DNA of 64,000 nt. Origin: Vermamoeba vermiformis (lineage: Eukaryota; Tubulinea; Echinamoebida). The stretch lies in assembly GCA_045837725.1 (NCBI GenBank), contig JBEWZL010000238.1, forward strand, positions 124,001-188,000, given 5' to 3'. The notes beneath the pieces were generated by a model. That model was not told the DNA's origin. It searched no databases and worked only from the letters and a program-made list of their open reading frames with translations. Below are positions 35,355-46,785 of the stretch, one piece after another. The position numbers and the translations under genes were made by a program. Each line of letters starts with the position of its first letter. Position 1 is the first letter of the stretch.

Positions 35355-36283
35355 TTAAAAATTAATCACAAATTGGTACCTGTAATTCTCGGCCACAGCG
35401 TAGAAGAATATTCCAACGAAGACGAGCAACATAAAATCGTCCAACAGCCCTACTAGTCCCATTTCATCGGGTATAATGTCGAATGGAACGAAGATGTACG
35501 CGATTGCAAATAACAGCACGCCGTAGAACAAGAATTTCATCACTGGATTGGCACGTGACAAATGCCGCAGCAGATACACGTCCTCTTTGATCTATATAAT
35601 ATAATTGTTGGCATATATATAGCGGTGTGATATGGTATTAATTGGAGCATTACTTGAGCACCCACATTGCGCGGGCCATTAGCAAATTTGGCGTTGTATT
35701 CTTGAACTTTTTCGTCTGGGTTTAAAACCTGCATAAATACAGCACTATTAATATTTTTCAAATAAGTAATTGTTATTAAAAGGGTTTTTAATGTATAATA
35801 CCTGAGTTTGACGTTCTGGTTGGATGCGAGTAATTTCGTTTCGAACAACATAATTCGGAATAAGCATAGATACTTTGGTGCGATCTAATGGGCAAGGTAT
35901 TGGTTGATTAGAGCCTTTAGTCTCCCAATAAGTTATCAAACAGTGTCCTGCAATGCTGATCAGAATGGTGACGTGTCGCGAAAAATTTTCAAAATAATAG
36001 GAATACTGCTGAATTATTCCTTTGCATTTATACAACCTATGAGACAGTAATGGTAGTTTTAAAAATATTTCGATGGGTTTATTTTAATTTCCAAATAATT
36101 AAAAATTAACCCATCGCGTCTAAATTAGTAAATTACAGTAGTGGTGGTAAACACCACATTAAAATTTAAATTTGCAATCTTACCGCAAAAAGTGTGACCG
36201 CAACTCGTTGTTACTGCGTGAGCAAGTACATCCATGCACAGCGGGCACTGTAAGTTATCTGAAGGTGCTTGTCGTTCAGCCAT
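35355..36283 (-). CDS. RNF170: E3 ubiquitin ligase RNF170-like (RING plus DUF1232)
   Basis: The start is MAERQAPSDNLQ. The RING finger reads CPLCMDV, TSCGHTFC, GHCLITYWE and CPLDRTKVSM, split by an intron after CGHTFC. Then come NEITRIQPERQTQ and a DUF1232 membrane region (FLFYGVLLFAIAYIFVPFDI and GLLDDFMLLVFVGIFFYAVA). This order is that of RNF170, an ER-membrane ligase which in animals ubiquitinates activated IP3 receptors for degradation. The C-terminus AENYRYQFVINF ends at 35,355. Nearby Ca2+-ATPase and GTPase genes are not an operon; no link is implied. Confidence 0.9.
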
Positions 36284-36438
36284 ATGAAATATACGGTAGT
36301 TGTTGTTACAACGCAATAAAATTGGAAGATTGGGTTTTTGTTACGTCTTTTTTTTGTTGATCGCAACAACAAACATGTTACTTCTGGCAACTGAAGTGAA
36401 GAAAAAACACAATAAATTAATGTAATATTCACCAGAAA

Positions 36439-36522
36439 ATGTCGAACCTGTCATGCGTCAATAGCACCGGGAAGGATTGCCTGGGATGCGACGAATTATT
36501 TAATTATCTTATCGCAAGTTAG
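36439..36522 (+). other. Possible upstream ORF of the F-box gene
   Basis: A 28-codon frame (start MSNLSCVNSTGKDCLGC) ends two bases before the likely start codon of the downstream gene at 36,525. Position and length fit a regulatory uORF, but translation cannot be shown from sequence. Confidence 0.3.
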
Positions 36523-36524
36523 CA

Positions 36525-38411
36525 ATGCCTCGAGGGCAAAAAAGAAAGCGCAATGACGAGGGAGACTTATTGAGGTCTGCCGAAATGAAGGTACGGTTAC
36601 TATTTGAACCAGTGATAAATTTCTATTGTTTTTTTTGTCAAAATTAATAATTATTCAAAATCCTCGAAAGAAAAGAAGAGCTTGCCGATTTGAACGACAA
36701 ATTTGAAGAGAATTCAGACCTCAGCGAAAATGACGAGCCTCTTGAATTAAAAATCGAAGATTTTCTTGCACCACACGAGGCAGAGTTTCTCCGCAAAGAT
36801 CCTTGGAATATGAACTTCACAAATACCACCTGGACAAACGAAACGACGCTATTGAAAGCCAAATCAGAGTTTAGGAAGAAGTGGTTAGGCCAGTGGAAGC
36901 AAAGCGGAGTTTTTCCGACCGAGATCTGTCAAGAGATCCTCAACTTTTGTGAGCCTGACACATTGTTCAAATGGAGACGTGTGTGCAAGCTGACCAATGC
37001 ACTAGTGCTCAAATCGGACAATGTGTGGCGCACTTTGTTCTATTCTCGTCATTGGAAACTGCGACATGACTTGGAAAACGGCTTTGTTGGTGTGGATCCG
37101 CTCGACGAAGACAAGAGTGAATGGATCAATGTCATTCCTGATGATCAAGTTGATTGGTTTGGCGAGTATAGACGCAATCATATCAACTCTGTTGCCATAA
37201 GAAAGGCCATCAGCGATATCAACACGAAACTTCAGAAGATCGTTGACGAGTACGGCGCTGCAAAAAAAGGAGTTAAACAGCCTGCATTTTTTGAACCAGG
37301 CCTCATTGATGCAGATATTGATAAAAAGGCTGTTAAGCATCGCTTGACGATCACAAACGATTTGAGAGAGCTGCTCAAGGTACGTTCTTAATACCTGTTG
37401 AAAGAAATTAATTCGTTTATTTAGTGCTGCAATGGTGCCCGCTTTACGATGGGCAACAAACACCAGATCTACGATATCAAGGTGCCCCCAAGTATCTTTC
37501 CGTCCTTGAATCAGGTCGGGCATGGAATGAGCTACGCGCACTGGGAAAAGATTGACTTTGATGGTGGCTGGTACTCGGAGGATTCCTATGTGTCACAAGG
37601 CCACGACCTTCGCCAGCCATTGGCGCCACCGCTTGATCCAGAGATACCCGACAAGCCTGAGAAATCGAGAATGGAGTTGTTGACAGCGAGTGACATGGAG
37701 AGTGACAGCGGTGAGTACTCGACCAGTGATCAGGCTCCTTCGTGTTCCGAACTTGAGGATGAAGAAGAGGATCAAGAGTACCTGGATTACTTATACGAAG
37801 AAGAACGCTGCGACAATGGTGTATTTGGAGCTCATGAGGATATGCTAGCGTTCGGTGGAGCACACATTGATGACAGCGATTCGGCTGATGAGCAGTTATA
37901 CGATGCTAATGAAGGAGCTCTTTTCGTTACTAGTCGCAATAGTTCAGTGGTGGATTTGATCACGTATCCATCTATTGTAGACTACGTGCAGGAAGTCAGC
38001 GATCATTTGGATGATCCAATTGCACCGTTTTGGTTGACGTTCAGTGACTACGACATCATGGACCTCAATCAATTCGAGGAAGTTCTTGACGAGCACGTTG
38101 ACGTGGAAATTGGTCTGAAGTTCCTGCGATGGCATTGGCTAGTGGGCCGGATGCTTTTAGACCACATCACCAACAGCTATCTGCCTCCCAGAAGTTTGAA
38201 GATGCTAATAGCTGCAGCACAAGACGCAGCTGTGAAGATTTTCAAGCGCGCTAATGAACTAGAGACGAGCGATGAGTTGCAGCCTGGAGCTTTTACTCGC
38301 GCAGCACAAGAACTGTTCCCCTCGGAGGCTTTTCCTGACTGGAACGCACCTGCTCCTAAACCTGTGAAGCCTAAGCGGTCTACTGGCTCTGCTAAAAAGA
38401 AGAAAAAATAA
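36525..38411 (+). CDS. F-box-like protein with acidic middle region
   Basis: Exons are about 36,525-36,575, 36,663-37,380 and 37,424-38,411. The first exon is lysine/arginine-rich (MPRGQKRKRNDEGDLLR). Its donor is uncertain: phase requires GTCTGC at about 36,576 rather than the stronger-looking GT further on. An F-box-like segment follows (SGVFPTEICQEILNFCEPDT, then LFKWRRVCKLTNALVLKSDN), which would bind Skp1 and recruit substrates to an SCF ubiquitin ligase. The second half has an acidic, disordered stretch (SCSELEDEEEDQEYLDYLYE) and a helical domain (DLITYPSIVDYVQEVSDHLD onward), and ends in GSAKKKKK. The substrate-binding domain is unknown. Confidence 0.7.
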
Positions 38412-38763
38412 TGCTTGGACATTAAAACGAAACTTCAGTGATGCTTTAATAGTTAACGAGTTTAGTTGATTTATTGTTCATTAAATAATGAATGTGACAG
38501 AGTTAAAATTGCTGGTCGTTCGTTAACAAATTTTGTAATTTGGCAAATAAAATTTTGTTCGTGTTCTATAAGTTGCTTGATATGAGAGCGATCAAATAGT
38601 ATCAGTTGTTTGGTCCCCCATCGTCAATAAACGTTGTTTTGTTATTTTTCTTGTTAATTGCGTTCATTATTGCTCAACATTAATCTCTGCTTCTTTGAAC
38701 TCTCATCACGTTTCCTTTTTGCAGTTGCATTCTAACCAAACTTAATAGCGTTCACATAGCATG

Positions 38764-39792
38764 TTAGATACATACCCGATCATACCAGTATTCATCTATG
38801 GCATTAACCACAGCGTGGTTGTTTCTCTCTCTCCAAGACAGGGTGTGTGGAAGAATAAATTCGATTTTGCCAGCAAAATTCGCATGTTTTAGCACTGCTA
38901 TTGCGATATCTGGTAGGTCATTAACGGAAGCTGCTTCAAACAGTGTTTCAAGATTGGAACTTGAAGAAATCTCGAAATTTTTGTAGAGCCATTGTATCAC
39001 GTCTTTTTGCCGCCGAAAACTTGCTACATGAATTGCCGAGCCAACAGCTGATGAAGGTATGACAGGGGCAATACTGACCAAATACTTCATTATTTCCAAG
39101 TGTCCATGCTCTGCAGCTTGCCAAAATGCTTTAAAATCTCCTGCGGAGATATCAACTCGTGGATCTGCCACCAGCTGTTTCACAATTGATAAATTACCGA
39201 CTCTTGCAGCAGTTATAACAGGTTCGTTGCTTGTTGGTTCATCAAACGGCTCACACCATTCTATCGTAGTGAGCGGCGCTGAAGGATCAACTCGCGAATC
39301 TTTCATCAGGATGTCAAACAGTTCAGAATTGTTGACTGCTATTGCTGCAACCAAGGCTTCATTGTTGTTCATCGCTGGATCTGCTCCTTTTGCTAATAAC
39401 ATCTTGGCGAGTTTGTTGGCTTGGGCTGTAATCGCTACTGCAAGAGGAGTAGTAGACGGCTGCGAGTCATTGTACAGCTTCTGGTTGACATTAAAATGTG
39501 GATGCGTCACGAGTTGGTCTAAAAGATTTTCGTTCCCCAACTCGACGGCTACTCGAAATACTTCGTTATCATCATAACCTGGAAATCTGTCAGTCAGTGA
39601 GAGGAGCACGGAGGCAGATTGTACAGCATTGTCGCGAATCAAATTTGTTAAGAGAGTCGTGAATCGATGTGGATCTGTTGGAGCTAAGCGGATGAGGGAA
39701 ACGCGCTGGTAGTAATGCGAAACGGATAAAAAGTGTATCGGCGTTAGCAGTGCAATATGGTGAGCAATTATTTCTTGTGGCAAAGACTCCAT
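38764..39792 (-). CDS. Ankyrin-repeat protein, single long exon
   Basis: About 342 residues, from MESLPQEIIAHHIALLTPIH. The start has an F-box-like look (short Pro-Ile-rich helix then HFLSVSHYYQRVSL). Degenerate ankyrin repeats follow, e.g. TPLAVAITAQANKLAKMLLA with KGADP, NEALVAAIAVNNSELFDILM, EPVITAARVGNLSIVKQLVA, KAFWQAAEHGHLEIMKYLVS and GSAIHVASFRRQKDVIQWLY. An AG acceptor lies a few bases upstream of the ATG, so a short 5' exon may exist. The next gene is another F-box/ankyrin protein in the opposite orientation. Probable role: protein-protein scaffold or SCF substrate adaptor. Confidence 0.75.
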   Translation of the reverse strand: MESLPQEIIAHHIALLTPIHFLSVSHYYQRVSLIRLAPTDPHRFTTLLTNLIRDNAVQSASVLLSLTDRFPGYDDNEVFRVAVELGNENLLDQLVTHPHFNVNQKLYNDSQPSTTPLAVAITAQANKLAKMLLAKGADPAMNNNEALVAAIAVNNSELFDILMKDSRVDPSAPLTTIEWCEPFDEPTSNEPVITAARVGNLSIVKQLVADPRVDISAGDFKAFWQAAEHGHLEIMKYLVSIAPVIPSSAVGSAIHVASFRRQKDVIQWLYKNFEISSSSNLETLFEAASVNDLPDIAIAVLKHANFAGKIEFILPHTLSWRERNNHAVVNAIDEYWYDRVCI

Positions 39793-40313
39793 CAAACCTA
39801 AAATATTAGAAAATAATGAGGCATTATAATATTATAAAATTGCGATATTAATCAGAATTTAATTTGACCGCTTTATTAGTTTGTAATTTGTAGAATTAAT
39901 TGAGTTAATTATTAATTATTATTTTGGATGCGCAACAAGCAGACTTCCATAATTGACTTAAAACGGCTATTAGCGAGACCAATAAAAGCAATCTAAGGCA
40001 AAATCATTCAGCGACGTACCTAGGAAGGAATGGTGTTTTAACCTCGGCAAATAACAGTTGTAAGAGTAGTTTCATTAACCAGAAGATTATAATTTGACGT
40101 GTGACAGATGAGTTCAGATTGTGTTTGAGTTAAATAATTCATTTATATTAAACCATTCCCGATAACAACAAAAATGCACTTGCGTATTAACGTGTTCGGA
40201 ATTTACGCACGCGAAAAATTTCGTGACCTTCTGTGACTTGATTCCATTATCTTTGGTAAACAGTAGAACCACTATTCCGATTATCTACGACATATTAATG
40301 GTAACTATTGTGA

Positions 40314-42355
40314 ATGGAGGTAAGTGAGCGAAGATATTCGTAATTTATTTTTAAATGCGCTAGAATTAACTTAAATTCTCAGTAACGACATTTAAAAATA
40401 TTGTTGCATTTATATATATAATTCGCCGAATAATAATCCAATATTTAAAAGGAGTTAAACGAATCTGCTTCCGTTCTTGCTTTACCAAGGGACGTATGGA
40501 GCGTAATAATTAAAGAACTTAATCTATACGACACAGTATTTGTTCGAGCAACGAGCAAATGGTTGAATAATTTATGCAAAGAATTTCATCCGTTTCCAAA
40601 GCACCACGTGCTGGATCAAACTAAGTGCATGGCCTATTTGGTTGAAAATGGCTCTACGTCATGTTTAGAATATGTCAAACATGCTCTACACTTTGAATGG
40701 AGTGAAGAACAATCCTCAGCGGCAGCACGATCCGGTCGAGTGGATGTGCTGAAATTCCTTCGTGATAACGGCTGTCCGTTCAACAATCAAACAGTGCTAT
40801 TAGAGTGCACGAAGGGCACGTGTGATATTAATATGATCAAATACTTGCACGAGAGCGGGGTGCCATGGAAGCAGGAAGATCCGATAACAAAGAAAAGACG
40901 AACTTCATTCTTCAGTGGTGGACTTAGTGAACGAAACAATACCGAGCAAATAGTCGCGGAGAATATGGCATTTCACGGACATTTAGATTGCCTCAAATAC
41001 GCCGTTGAGAACGGAATTGAAGAGAAACGGATCTGGTACACACCATCGATCGAATGCTTGGACTTTGTGATTGCAAATAATTTTGATTGGAAAGGTATTG
41101 AATCACGTGATCTAGGCACGAAGGGCATCCCACAAGCTGTCAAGTTAAGCATTTGCGAAGAGGCTGCAAAGCGTGGTACGTACCAACTTCGAACTCACCT
41201 CTTTCAAACCATATTTCACGTCACTACAAACGTATTTTACAATAATATTTTACCCATAATATATCATTGGGACCTTTTATAATTAACCATGATTATACTG
41301 TGCTCGATGAATTTGGCAGGTTGTAGTAACGATCGAAACTACACCTCACGCGATGTTTTTGTCGCGAAATTTCTGATATTTTACCATTGAATAGCCTTCG
41401 TAAAGTTATTTACGTTACTAATTTATGCACATAATTGATTTATATTTGAATTTTTGATACTGACACTATTCTTTTTCAGGCGACTTAACGATGCTTCAGT
41501 ATGCTCACCAAAACGGAGCACCGTTTCAAGACAGTGCTTCTATGGCTGCGGCAGGAGGACACTTAGACTGTCTCAAATACATCCTCGAGAATGAACCAAA
41601 CAAGCGTCGAAGGCCAATAGGTGCGAAGACTCTCGAATGTTTCAAATACTTGTTGGAGAAGCTCGGCCAAGAGGTGATGTTTATCAATCCCGATTATGCG
41701 TGGACACCAGCTGTCCGTGAATCGGTTGAATATCTTCAGTACTTACACGACATCAATATGCCATTGCCAACGCGTCAGTATCTCCGAGAAAGGCTGTTAG
41801 GAGCAACAATTTGGTCCGTTGACATGTTCAAGTTTGCGCTTGACGTTCTTAAACTCTCGTTCACTGAACAAAGTTTATACTTGGCAAGTGCAAGTACGGC
41901 TAACCTGGATGTGCTCAAGTTCGTCAAGGAACGAAATTTGCATTCGGGTTCACCGGATCTCTACAGTCCCCAAGTAATTGCGAATATTATAAGAGAGTCT
42001 CTGTGCTCCAAGAAAATTGAGTGCCTCCAGTTTATTTGGGATCAGTTTCCGAATAAGGAAGGTGTCAATTTGGAGCAATGTTTGCACGAAGCAGCGTTGA
42101 TGGCAACACCTGAAATTCTCGCATTTTTCACTGAACATGGCGCACAATGGACTTCAAATCACCTCGTGGCAACATCTGAAAGAGGAAACTTGCCAGCTAT
42201 GGCATATTTGACGCGGATCGGTTGTAAGTTGTGTTCGTTTCTCTGAAACAATGCTTATTGTACACACAGGTCAATGGAACGACGCAAAATGTTCTATGGC
42301 CAGTCCAGTGTGCGTTAAGTATGCAAAGGAGCATGGATGCGTCAATTTTTCATGA
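40314..42355 (+). CDS. F-box/ankyrin-repeat protein
   Basis: The start is a six-base exon (ATGGAG, 40,314-40,319) before a perfect GTAAGT donor, and it joins in phase to 40,452. The F-box reads LALPRDVWSVIIKELNLYDT then VFVRATSKWLNNL. The body is ankyrin-like repeats of the protist and giant-virus type, e.g. SGRVDVLKFLRDNGCPF, HGHLDCLKYAVENG, GDLTMLQYAHQNGAPF, GGHLDCLKYILENE and TANLDVLKFVKERNL. Further exons start at 41,481 and about 42,271; the stop is at 42,353-42,355. A likely substrate-recognition subunit of an SCF ligase (inference). Similar genes are often numerous in amoeba genomes. Confidence 0.8.
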
Positions 42356-42797
42356 ACGAGATCTTGGTATCCAAGTAACCTTACCAACCTATCCTGTCTT
42401 CAAAAGTCAAGAATAGTAGTAATAGTGCAGGTGTTCGTGCCGCTATCTATAACAACGTTTGGCCTCAATCCGGCCAAGTTCACGTAAGTATATTTTTGCT
42501 ATTTTTGTCGTTAATTAACCTGTCTATTAGATATCCTACACCTAATGGTTATAATGCATTTGGCTGAATGCGATGAATCAATTGTGCTATTTTTCTAATC
42601 ACAAAGAATCAACTTTCAGATCGGATTCGAATCTTCAAACGCACCTGCGAGAACAATTGCAGCAGATTGAAGATTGTGATCGTGCAGAATTAATACAAAC
42701 GGTGTGAACCGTTCAGAAAACTCGAGTTTGATTCGTTTTCAGAATTGTTGAAGAATTCAGCGGATTCGGTTCTGCAAGAATGAACGGCAAACAGCGA

Positions 42798-42863
42798 CTA
42801 TTTAAGCAGCATTTTTTGGCTAGTTTAGTTCATTCAAAAACTAATCAACGAAGAGCAACACAA
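42798..42863 (+). promoter_or_regulatory. TATA-like element and leader of the dioxygenase gene
   Basis: CTATTTAAG at 42,798-42,806 lies about 58 bp before the ATG at 42,864. It falls downstream of an earlier in-frame ATG at 42,780, which argues for the 42,864 start that opens a good signal peptide. Confidence 0.5.
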
Positions 42864-45332
42864 ATGGCTAATACTCACACGAAGACTCTTTTCGCAATTC
42901 TTTTCCTCGTGGTGTTGGCAACATCCGCATCTGCCTCTTCGGTCAAAGCTCCAAGTCGGTTCAATAGGCTCACCGTATGGTCTGACTGGGTCGATCAAAT
43001 GCGCACGTCAATTCTTTCGTCTATTGGATGGGACTCGTACGGCATAAATCAACGCAACTTTACGCATCCAAAAGACATTAAATTCGATTGGAAAAATATG
43101 GCTCAATTAGGCCTGCCTGAAGGATACGAACTCGATGAAACTTGCAAGACGTTCGGTAAGTCTAACAATAGTTTAATTTAAGGGCGGATCTAACTATTTT
43201 TTGCAGAGAATTTCTTCTACAGAACGTTAGAAGGTCATTGCAACTGGCCAATGAAGGGCGAGATCGATTTTGGCAAGCTTGATACTTGTTTCTTCCGTGA
43301 CCACAATGACACGTACTTTCAAGACCAAGTAAGCTTTTTACGAATAAGATCAATTTTTTGGATGTCGATCTGACTTTTATTTCAAAGATTTCTAAGCCAC
43401 GAGAAGGACCCAACCCTAGATTACTAAGCAATCTGTTATTTAAAAAGGTAAGCCTATTTCTTTTTTCATTCTTTCGGTTCAGATCGAATCGTTCGGCGGA
43501 AAAACTTGGATCTCATTCTCAATTTTGCACAGACAACCGACAAACAAGAATACGAACATACCCCTATTCTCGTTGGATTCGTAGAGTTTGTCATTCATGA
43601 TTTGGTCTTTTCTATGCCTTCAAATGAAATTATCGAGATCCCCATTCCAAAGTGCGACGAAGCGTTCGATCCAGAGTGCCACGGCAACAAGAGTATGAAA
43701 GTTCGAAGATCAGTAGCGATGGAGGGTACCGGCACTGACCCGTCTAACCCCCGCATGACGAAGAACGGCGTGACTAGTTGGCTGGACATGTCTGCACTTT
43801 ACGGCAGCACACCTGATGTCGCAAGAAAACTCCGTGCTTTCAAAAGCGGAAAAATGTTGACTCAGATCGGTCCTGATGGCAGAGAATATCCTCCGTATAA
43901 TACTGAGGGCGTACAAATGTTCGGACATCATCGCGATCCGTCCAAGGTCTTTATGTTCGGAGATCCCCGAGGTAAGTTGCAGAACATCAAAAATAATTAT
44001 AAAACATTTCGTTAATAATGAACGTATATTAATTAAATGTTAGGTAATCAAGACTGGCTCTTGATCGCCGTTCAAACTTTACTTTTGCGCGAACACAACA
44101 GACTTTGCGACATTATTGAGGCCCAATTTCCTTACTGGGACGATCAAACTATCTACGAGTTTGCACGCGTTGCCATGTCCGTCAAGTACCAAATGATCGC
44201 CAACACTTATCAACAAGCCTATTTCACTGAAGAAATGCCACATCCGTGGGTCGACGGAGTTCCTTTGTTCCGCCAATGGCACGGCAAAAACGCCTTGCAA
44301 ATGAACGCTGTCACGTCATTCCCGTTCTGGCCTGGCCTTGTCAACAGAAAGCCTGTCACGAGCTCCGAAGAAATGACCATCGGGTACAGATTCCACGAGA
44401 TCTTGCCCGTCACAGTGCCACTCATCAATCAGACTGGTCATACCATTGATCAATGTCATCTCGTCAAGACAGCATTTGACAGTGAAGGATTCATGCACGC
44501 AGGACTTGAGAATGTTTTGCGTGGCATGGCGACAACTCAGATCCCGAGATTTCACACCGGCACTAGCGACGAATACCGCAACATGAAATTCAACTTTGGT
44601 GACCCCAGTGACGTCCGATATTACGACCTCGTGGCCCAGACCATCATCCACGAGCGTGAAAGAGGATTGCCAACGTTCAATCAGTACTACGCCAAGTACA
44701 CTGGCAAGCCAGCCGTCAAGCCCCGCAAGACATTCGCGGAATTTTCATCGAATCCTGAAGTCGTCAAGATTTTGGAGTCATTGTACAATCATCCTGATGA
44801 CGTGGATCTGACCGTCGGGCAATACCTCGACGAAGATCTGTACCCTGGCACTACTGTCCCACGCAGCCAATTGATCACGTCATTATTCTCGTTGTTCGCA
44901 GTGGGAGTTAGCGACAGATTCAGCGCCGCTTACAGTTCTGTCAAGTGCATTCCGTTCATTGGCACGCAAACTTTTTTCACGTGCACACCTTCCAACGCAC
45001 TCGAGTACCTCTTGTGGACCCCGCACAGCTTCATGGGCCTCAAGTACCATTGGTTCGACTCGTTTTGGTTCAAAGAGCTTAACATTCACGATTACGGCTA
45101 CAGCGCTCTTTGGCGCCTGATCACGGAAAACTCCGACGTGAAATGTTTGCAGAAAGATCCGTTGTACCCTGCAGACCCCGTCACGAACCCCGTCGTGTGC
45201 TCATTGGACGAATTTTATCCTTTCTCAGCCACTTGGACTTATTTCTTCTTGACGAAGGCTGCTCCCGTGTTCATTTTCATTACCGCGATCTTAGCCATCA
45301 GATCCGTCAGACCTCAAGTAGAAAAAGTCTAA
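42864..45332 (+). CDS. Haem dioxygenase of the alpha-DOX/cyclooxygenase superfamily
   Basis: Five exons (42864-43155, 43207-43328, 43388-43447, 43533-43971, 44044-45332) give 733 residues. A signal peptide (KTLFAILFLVVLATSASAS) opens it. Haem-site motifs are the distal His in LVGFVEFVIHDLVFS, SWLDMSALYGSTPDVARKL, LLLREHNRLCD and the proximal site IGYRFHEILPVTVPL. In that last motif a Tyr sits three residues before the His, as in cyclooxygenase and plant alpha-dioxygenase, where this Tyr forms the catalytic radical. Such enzymes add O2 to fatty acids to make oxylipins. A C-terminal hydrophobic segment (APVFIFITAILAIRS) suggests membrane anchoring. Peroxidase or NADPH-oxidase-like alternatives lack this Tyr. 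Confidence 0.87.
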
Positions 45333-45422
45333 AAATCACTTGTACATCACTTTCAGCATGTTAATAAAGTTTATTCTATTTACAACGAACAAATAATAAA
45401 TCGTCTGACTAGATCTGATGAC

Positions 45423-46601
45423 TTAGTACTCGGAATAACGTTGCTCAGCAAATGCTTCGGCAACATTATGGTATCCTCGCGTCTCCCAGCTGGTGATAAT
45501 TGGATTAGAAAAGGAAAAAAGATGCATTAAGACGGACGCCGATAAAAAATTCGAACTTACAATCCAGGCTTGTCTTCAGCTGAAAATTCAAGTTGCACCA
45601 AGAATTTAGAACCTTTCCAACCGTACAAGTGCGGTATTATCTGTAAAAATATCGTGAGCACAGAAGATCAATGATTTTTTTGTTCGTTACCATGCGAATA
45701 CCACCATGTTCAGCGCTCAACGGCTCGCCTTCATATTCAAATGCGATGAAACAGTCCTCGCGCTCAACATCTTCTCGGCGGACCTAATTAACGTTCATCA
45801 TTAGTTATCGATCTAATAGCAATAGCTGGTATATTTATAGGTTCAAAGTCATGGGGTCACGTACATTCGTGGAATAATGATCGGCGCCGTATTGAATGAG
45901 ATATTTCCAGTCTGGCTTCGGATTAACGAACTTGATTAAATCGAGCATTGGAACACCAGCCCACTTCATATCTAATTTGGACCACGTGGTTACCTAAAAA
46001 AGGAAATTAATGGATGCGAAATTATTTTCATTGAGAGCAGAAGCACTAACACAGTGGAAGTCAGTAGTGAATTTCTTGACACCTATTTTCTTTAATTCTG
46101 CGAATGAGAGTGTCAAAGGCTCTTCGACTAAGCCAGTAATGGTCAGCTTCCACGTATCCAGATCCAGTTTGGGTGTTCTGCCAATATCCATCACAGGCCA
46201 TCTTTTGGTAAGTTTCTGACCTACATACAGTGCTTTTATCAATATTATGCTTTAAAAATAGATTTAAACAGAAAATCGAATAATTTATCGGAGCTCTATT
46301 TTTGCTTGCGTTTGATTTGACAGACAAATATTTTACCAAAATATTCGATATTACGATAAATATTTTTTCACCGTAATTTACCTGGTGGAACGCGAGATGT
46401 GCCAGAAGGTTTAGATTTGCCTTTTTTCTTCAAGGCTTTCAATGTAGCTTCTTTATTCGATATAGCTTTATTAAAATTTTCATCGTTAGTGTTAGACTCG
46501 GTATTTTGAGTCGTTTCTGTCTCTTCAGAGCCAGATTTCTCTTCCGAACTTTCGTTCTCGACATCCGAGTCAATTTGCGGACCACTCTCTAGCTGACCCA
46601 T
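45423..46601 (-). CDS. Molybdopterin-binding oxidoreductase, sulfite-oxidase family
   Basis: The acidic, low-complexity N-terminus (ESSEEKSGSEETETTQNTES) ends in a lysine-rich segment. The Moco-binding core follows: RWPVMDIGRTPKLDLDTWKL, TDFHCVTTWSKLDMKWAGV (the Cys of FHCV should bind molybdenum), GADHYSTNV, VRREDVEREDCFIAFEYEGE, HGGIRMVIPHLYGWKGSKF and the closing RGYHNVAEAFAEQRYSEY. It is shorter than true sulfite oxidase: no cytochrome b5 domain and no C-terminal dimerisation domain. It resembles bacterial YuiH-type enzymes of unknown substrate. Several small exons; the acidic extension is a eukaryotic addition. Confidence 0.85.
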
Positions 46602-46785
46602 TGTTGTGTTGATGCTCTTAGTTACAAGTCTGAAACAATTTTACCATTTTGAAATGGTTGAGGTCGCGCGCGGAGTTCGGCAAGCTCAAAATGGGAAAAA
46701 TCCCGAACCGTGAAATTTAAACTTTATTGATTTATTCTATTGTTTCTAACACTACATATTAATCTGATCTTTCATAACTGAAGAC

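Noticed and set aside
42780-42863. Earlier in-frame ATG for the dioxygenase
   Set aside because: It lies upstream of a TATA-like element and would bury the signal peptide behind 28 polar residues.
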